From Bradyrhizobium jicamae (lineage in GTDB: Bacteria > Pseudomonadota > Alphaproteobacteria > Rhizobiales > Xanthobacteraceae), in contig NZ_LLXZ01000218.1 in NCBI RefSeq assembly GCF_001440395.1, forward strand, positions 27,888-91,887: a stretch of 64,000 nucleotides of DNA, given 5' to 3'. The notes beneath the pieces were generated by a model. It made no database searches. It was not told the origin of the DNA and worked only from the letters and a program-made list of their open reading frames with translations. Positions within the stretch are counted from its first letter, which is position 1; each line of letters begins with the position of its first letter. Positions 63,507 to 64,000 of this stretch are shown here, in pieces. The translations under genes were made by a program, and so were the position numbers.

Positions 63507-64000
63507 GGCGCCGTCTCCAATCTCGATTTGGCAACTGCGCGCAGTGCCGATGCCGCCTTGGTGCGCCGCTCGGCCAGATAGCGATCGAGAATGCCGAGGA
63601 TGCCGGTAGGCGAATAGATCAGCAGCAGCATCACCGCGACCGCATAGAGCATCAAATAGTACCCCTGCGTGAAGCGCAGCCATTCCGGCAGCAGCACCGC
63701 GATCATCGCGCCGAGGAACGGCCCGAAGAAGAAGCCGGAGCCGCCGACGATCACCATCATCAAGAGGTCGAGCGATAGCGAGAGGTTGAACGGCACCGGA
63801 TCGATATACTGCGTCAGCGGCGCGTAAAGCGTGCCGGCGACGCCGCCGAGAGCAGAGCCGATTGCAAATGCCATCAGCGTGTAGCGTCTTGTGTCGATGC
63901 CGAGCGACAGCGCCCGCACCGGGTTTTCGCGCAGCGCCACGAAGGCGCGGCCCCAGGGCGAGCGGATCAGCCACCACATCGCCAGCGAGACGATGGCGAG
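63503..64000 (-). CDS. Liv-type ABC transporter permease (LivM-like), truncated by the window edge
   Basis: C-terminal part of a LivM-type permease; the 5' end lies beyond the right edge. Visible are RSPWGRAFVALRENPVRALSLG, the usual ATPase-coupling loop, followed by LMAFAIGSALGGVAGTLYAP and the GGSGFFFGPFLGAMI segment. It starts the visible part of the second importer; livH and the binding protein are presumably further right. Confidence 0.9.
   Translation of the reverse strand, partial: LAIVSLAMWWLIRSPWGRAFVALRENPVRALSLGIDTRRYTLMAFAIGSALGGVAGTLYAPLTQYIDPVPFNLSLSLDLLMMVIVGGSGFFFGPFLGAMIAVLLPEWLRFTQGYYLMLYAVAVMLLLIYSPTGILGILDRYLAERRTKAASALRAVAKSRLETAP

Overview
The window is high-G+C, densely coded chromosomal DNA from an alphaproteobacterium of the order Rhizobiales. 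Bradyrhizobium or a close relative fits best. The reasons are the housekeeping neighbours (secA, argJ, lysC, ptsP, prfA-prmC, DUF4167, gloB), a phaA/phaB/phaR polyhydroxybutyrate locus, several ABC importers of the branched-chain amino acid (Liv/Urt) type, a Bug-type binding protein, and many dispersed intergenic inverted repeats of the sort found in Bradyrhizobium genomes. I found no rRNA, tRNA, CRISPR array, insertion sequence or phage genes.

Layout. 231-1715 is a lipoprotein-type L,D-transpeptidase. 1792-9898 is an amide uptake and hydrolysis locus: a complete five-component ABC importer, a signature-family amidase, a binding-protein homologue without an export signal, and a divergent MarR regulator with palindromic operator candidates. 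10217-33158 is mostly core genes: protein export and folding (secA, a parvulin isomerase), arginine and aspartate-family synthesis (argJ, lysC), nucleotide sanitation (mutT), redox and amide repair (grxC, a Nit2-like amidase), quinone synthesis (ubiG), nitrogen-PTS signalling (ptsP), translation termination (prfA, prmC) and methylglyoxal detoxification (gloB). 34318-37343 is the PHB locus. 37407-41601 holds an orphan binding protein, an EAL-type signalling protein and hypotheticals. 41739-46457 holds rpmF, mtgA, a prenyl diphosphate synthase, a DUF1345 protein and a caspase-like protein. 47252-53910 holds two oxygenases, ispG, a sulfurtransferase, a DMT exporter and a zur-like gene. 54067-57266 is a marR-emrA-emrB efflux operon. 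57298-64000 is a probable catabolic operon: a Liv-type importer cut by the window edge, a 3-dehydroshikimate dehydratase fused to an HPPD-like domain, a tannase/feruloyl-esterase-family protein and a DMT exporter.

How the genes work together. In the amide locus, a periplasmic binding protein with a Tat-type signal feeds amides or urea-like compounds to LivH/LivM/LivG/LivF-type subunits. The amidase releases ammonia and a carboxylate. The cytosolic binding-fold protein could act as an AmiC-like sensor, with MarR in place of the antiterminator AmiR. In the catabolic operon the esterase would release an acid or a quinate/shikimate moiety, and the dehydratase would route 3-dehydroshikimate to protocatechuate. 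Both readings are inferences from gene content.

At least 14 intergenic inverted repeats in several families are dispersed through the window. Some provide the stop codon of the adjacent gene, and some may act as terminators.
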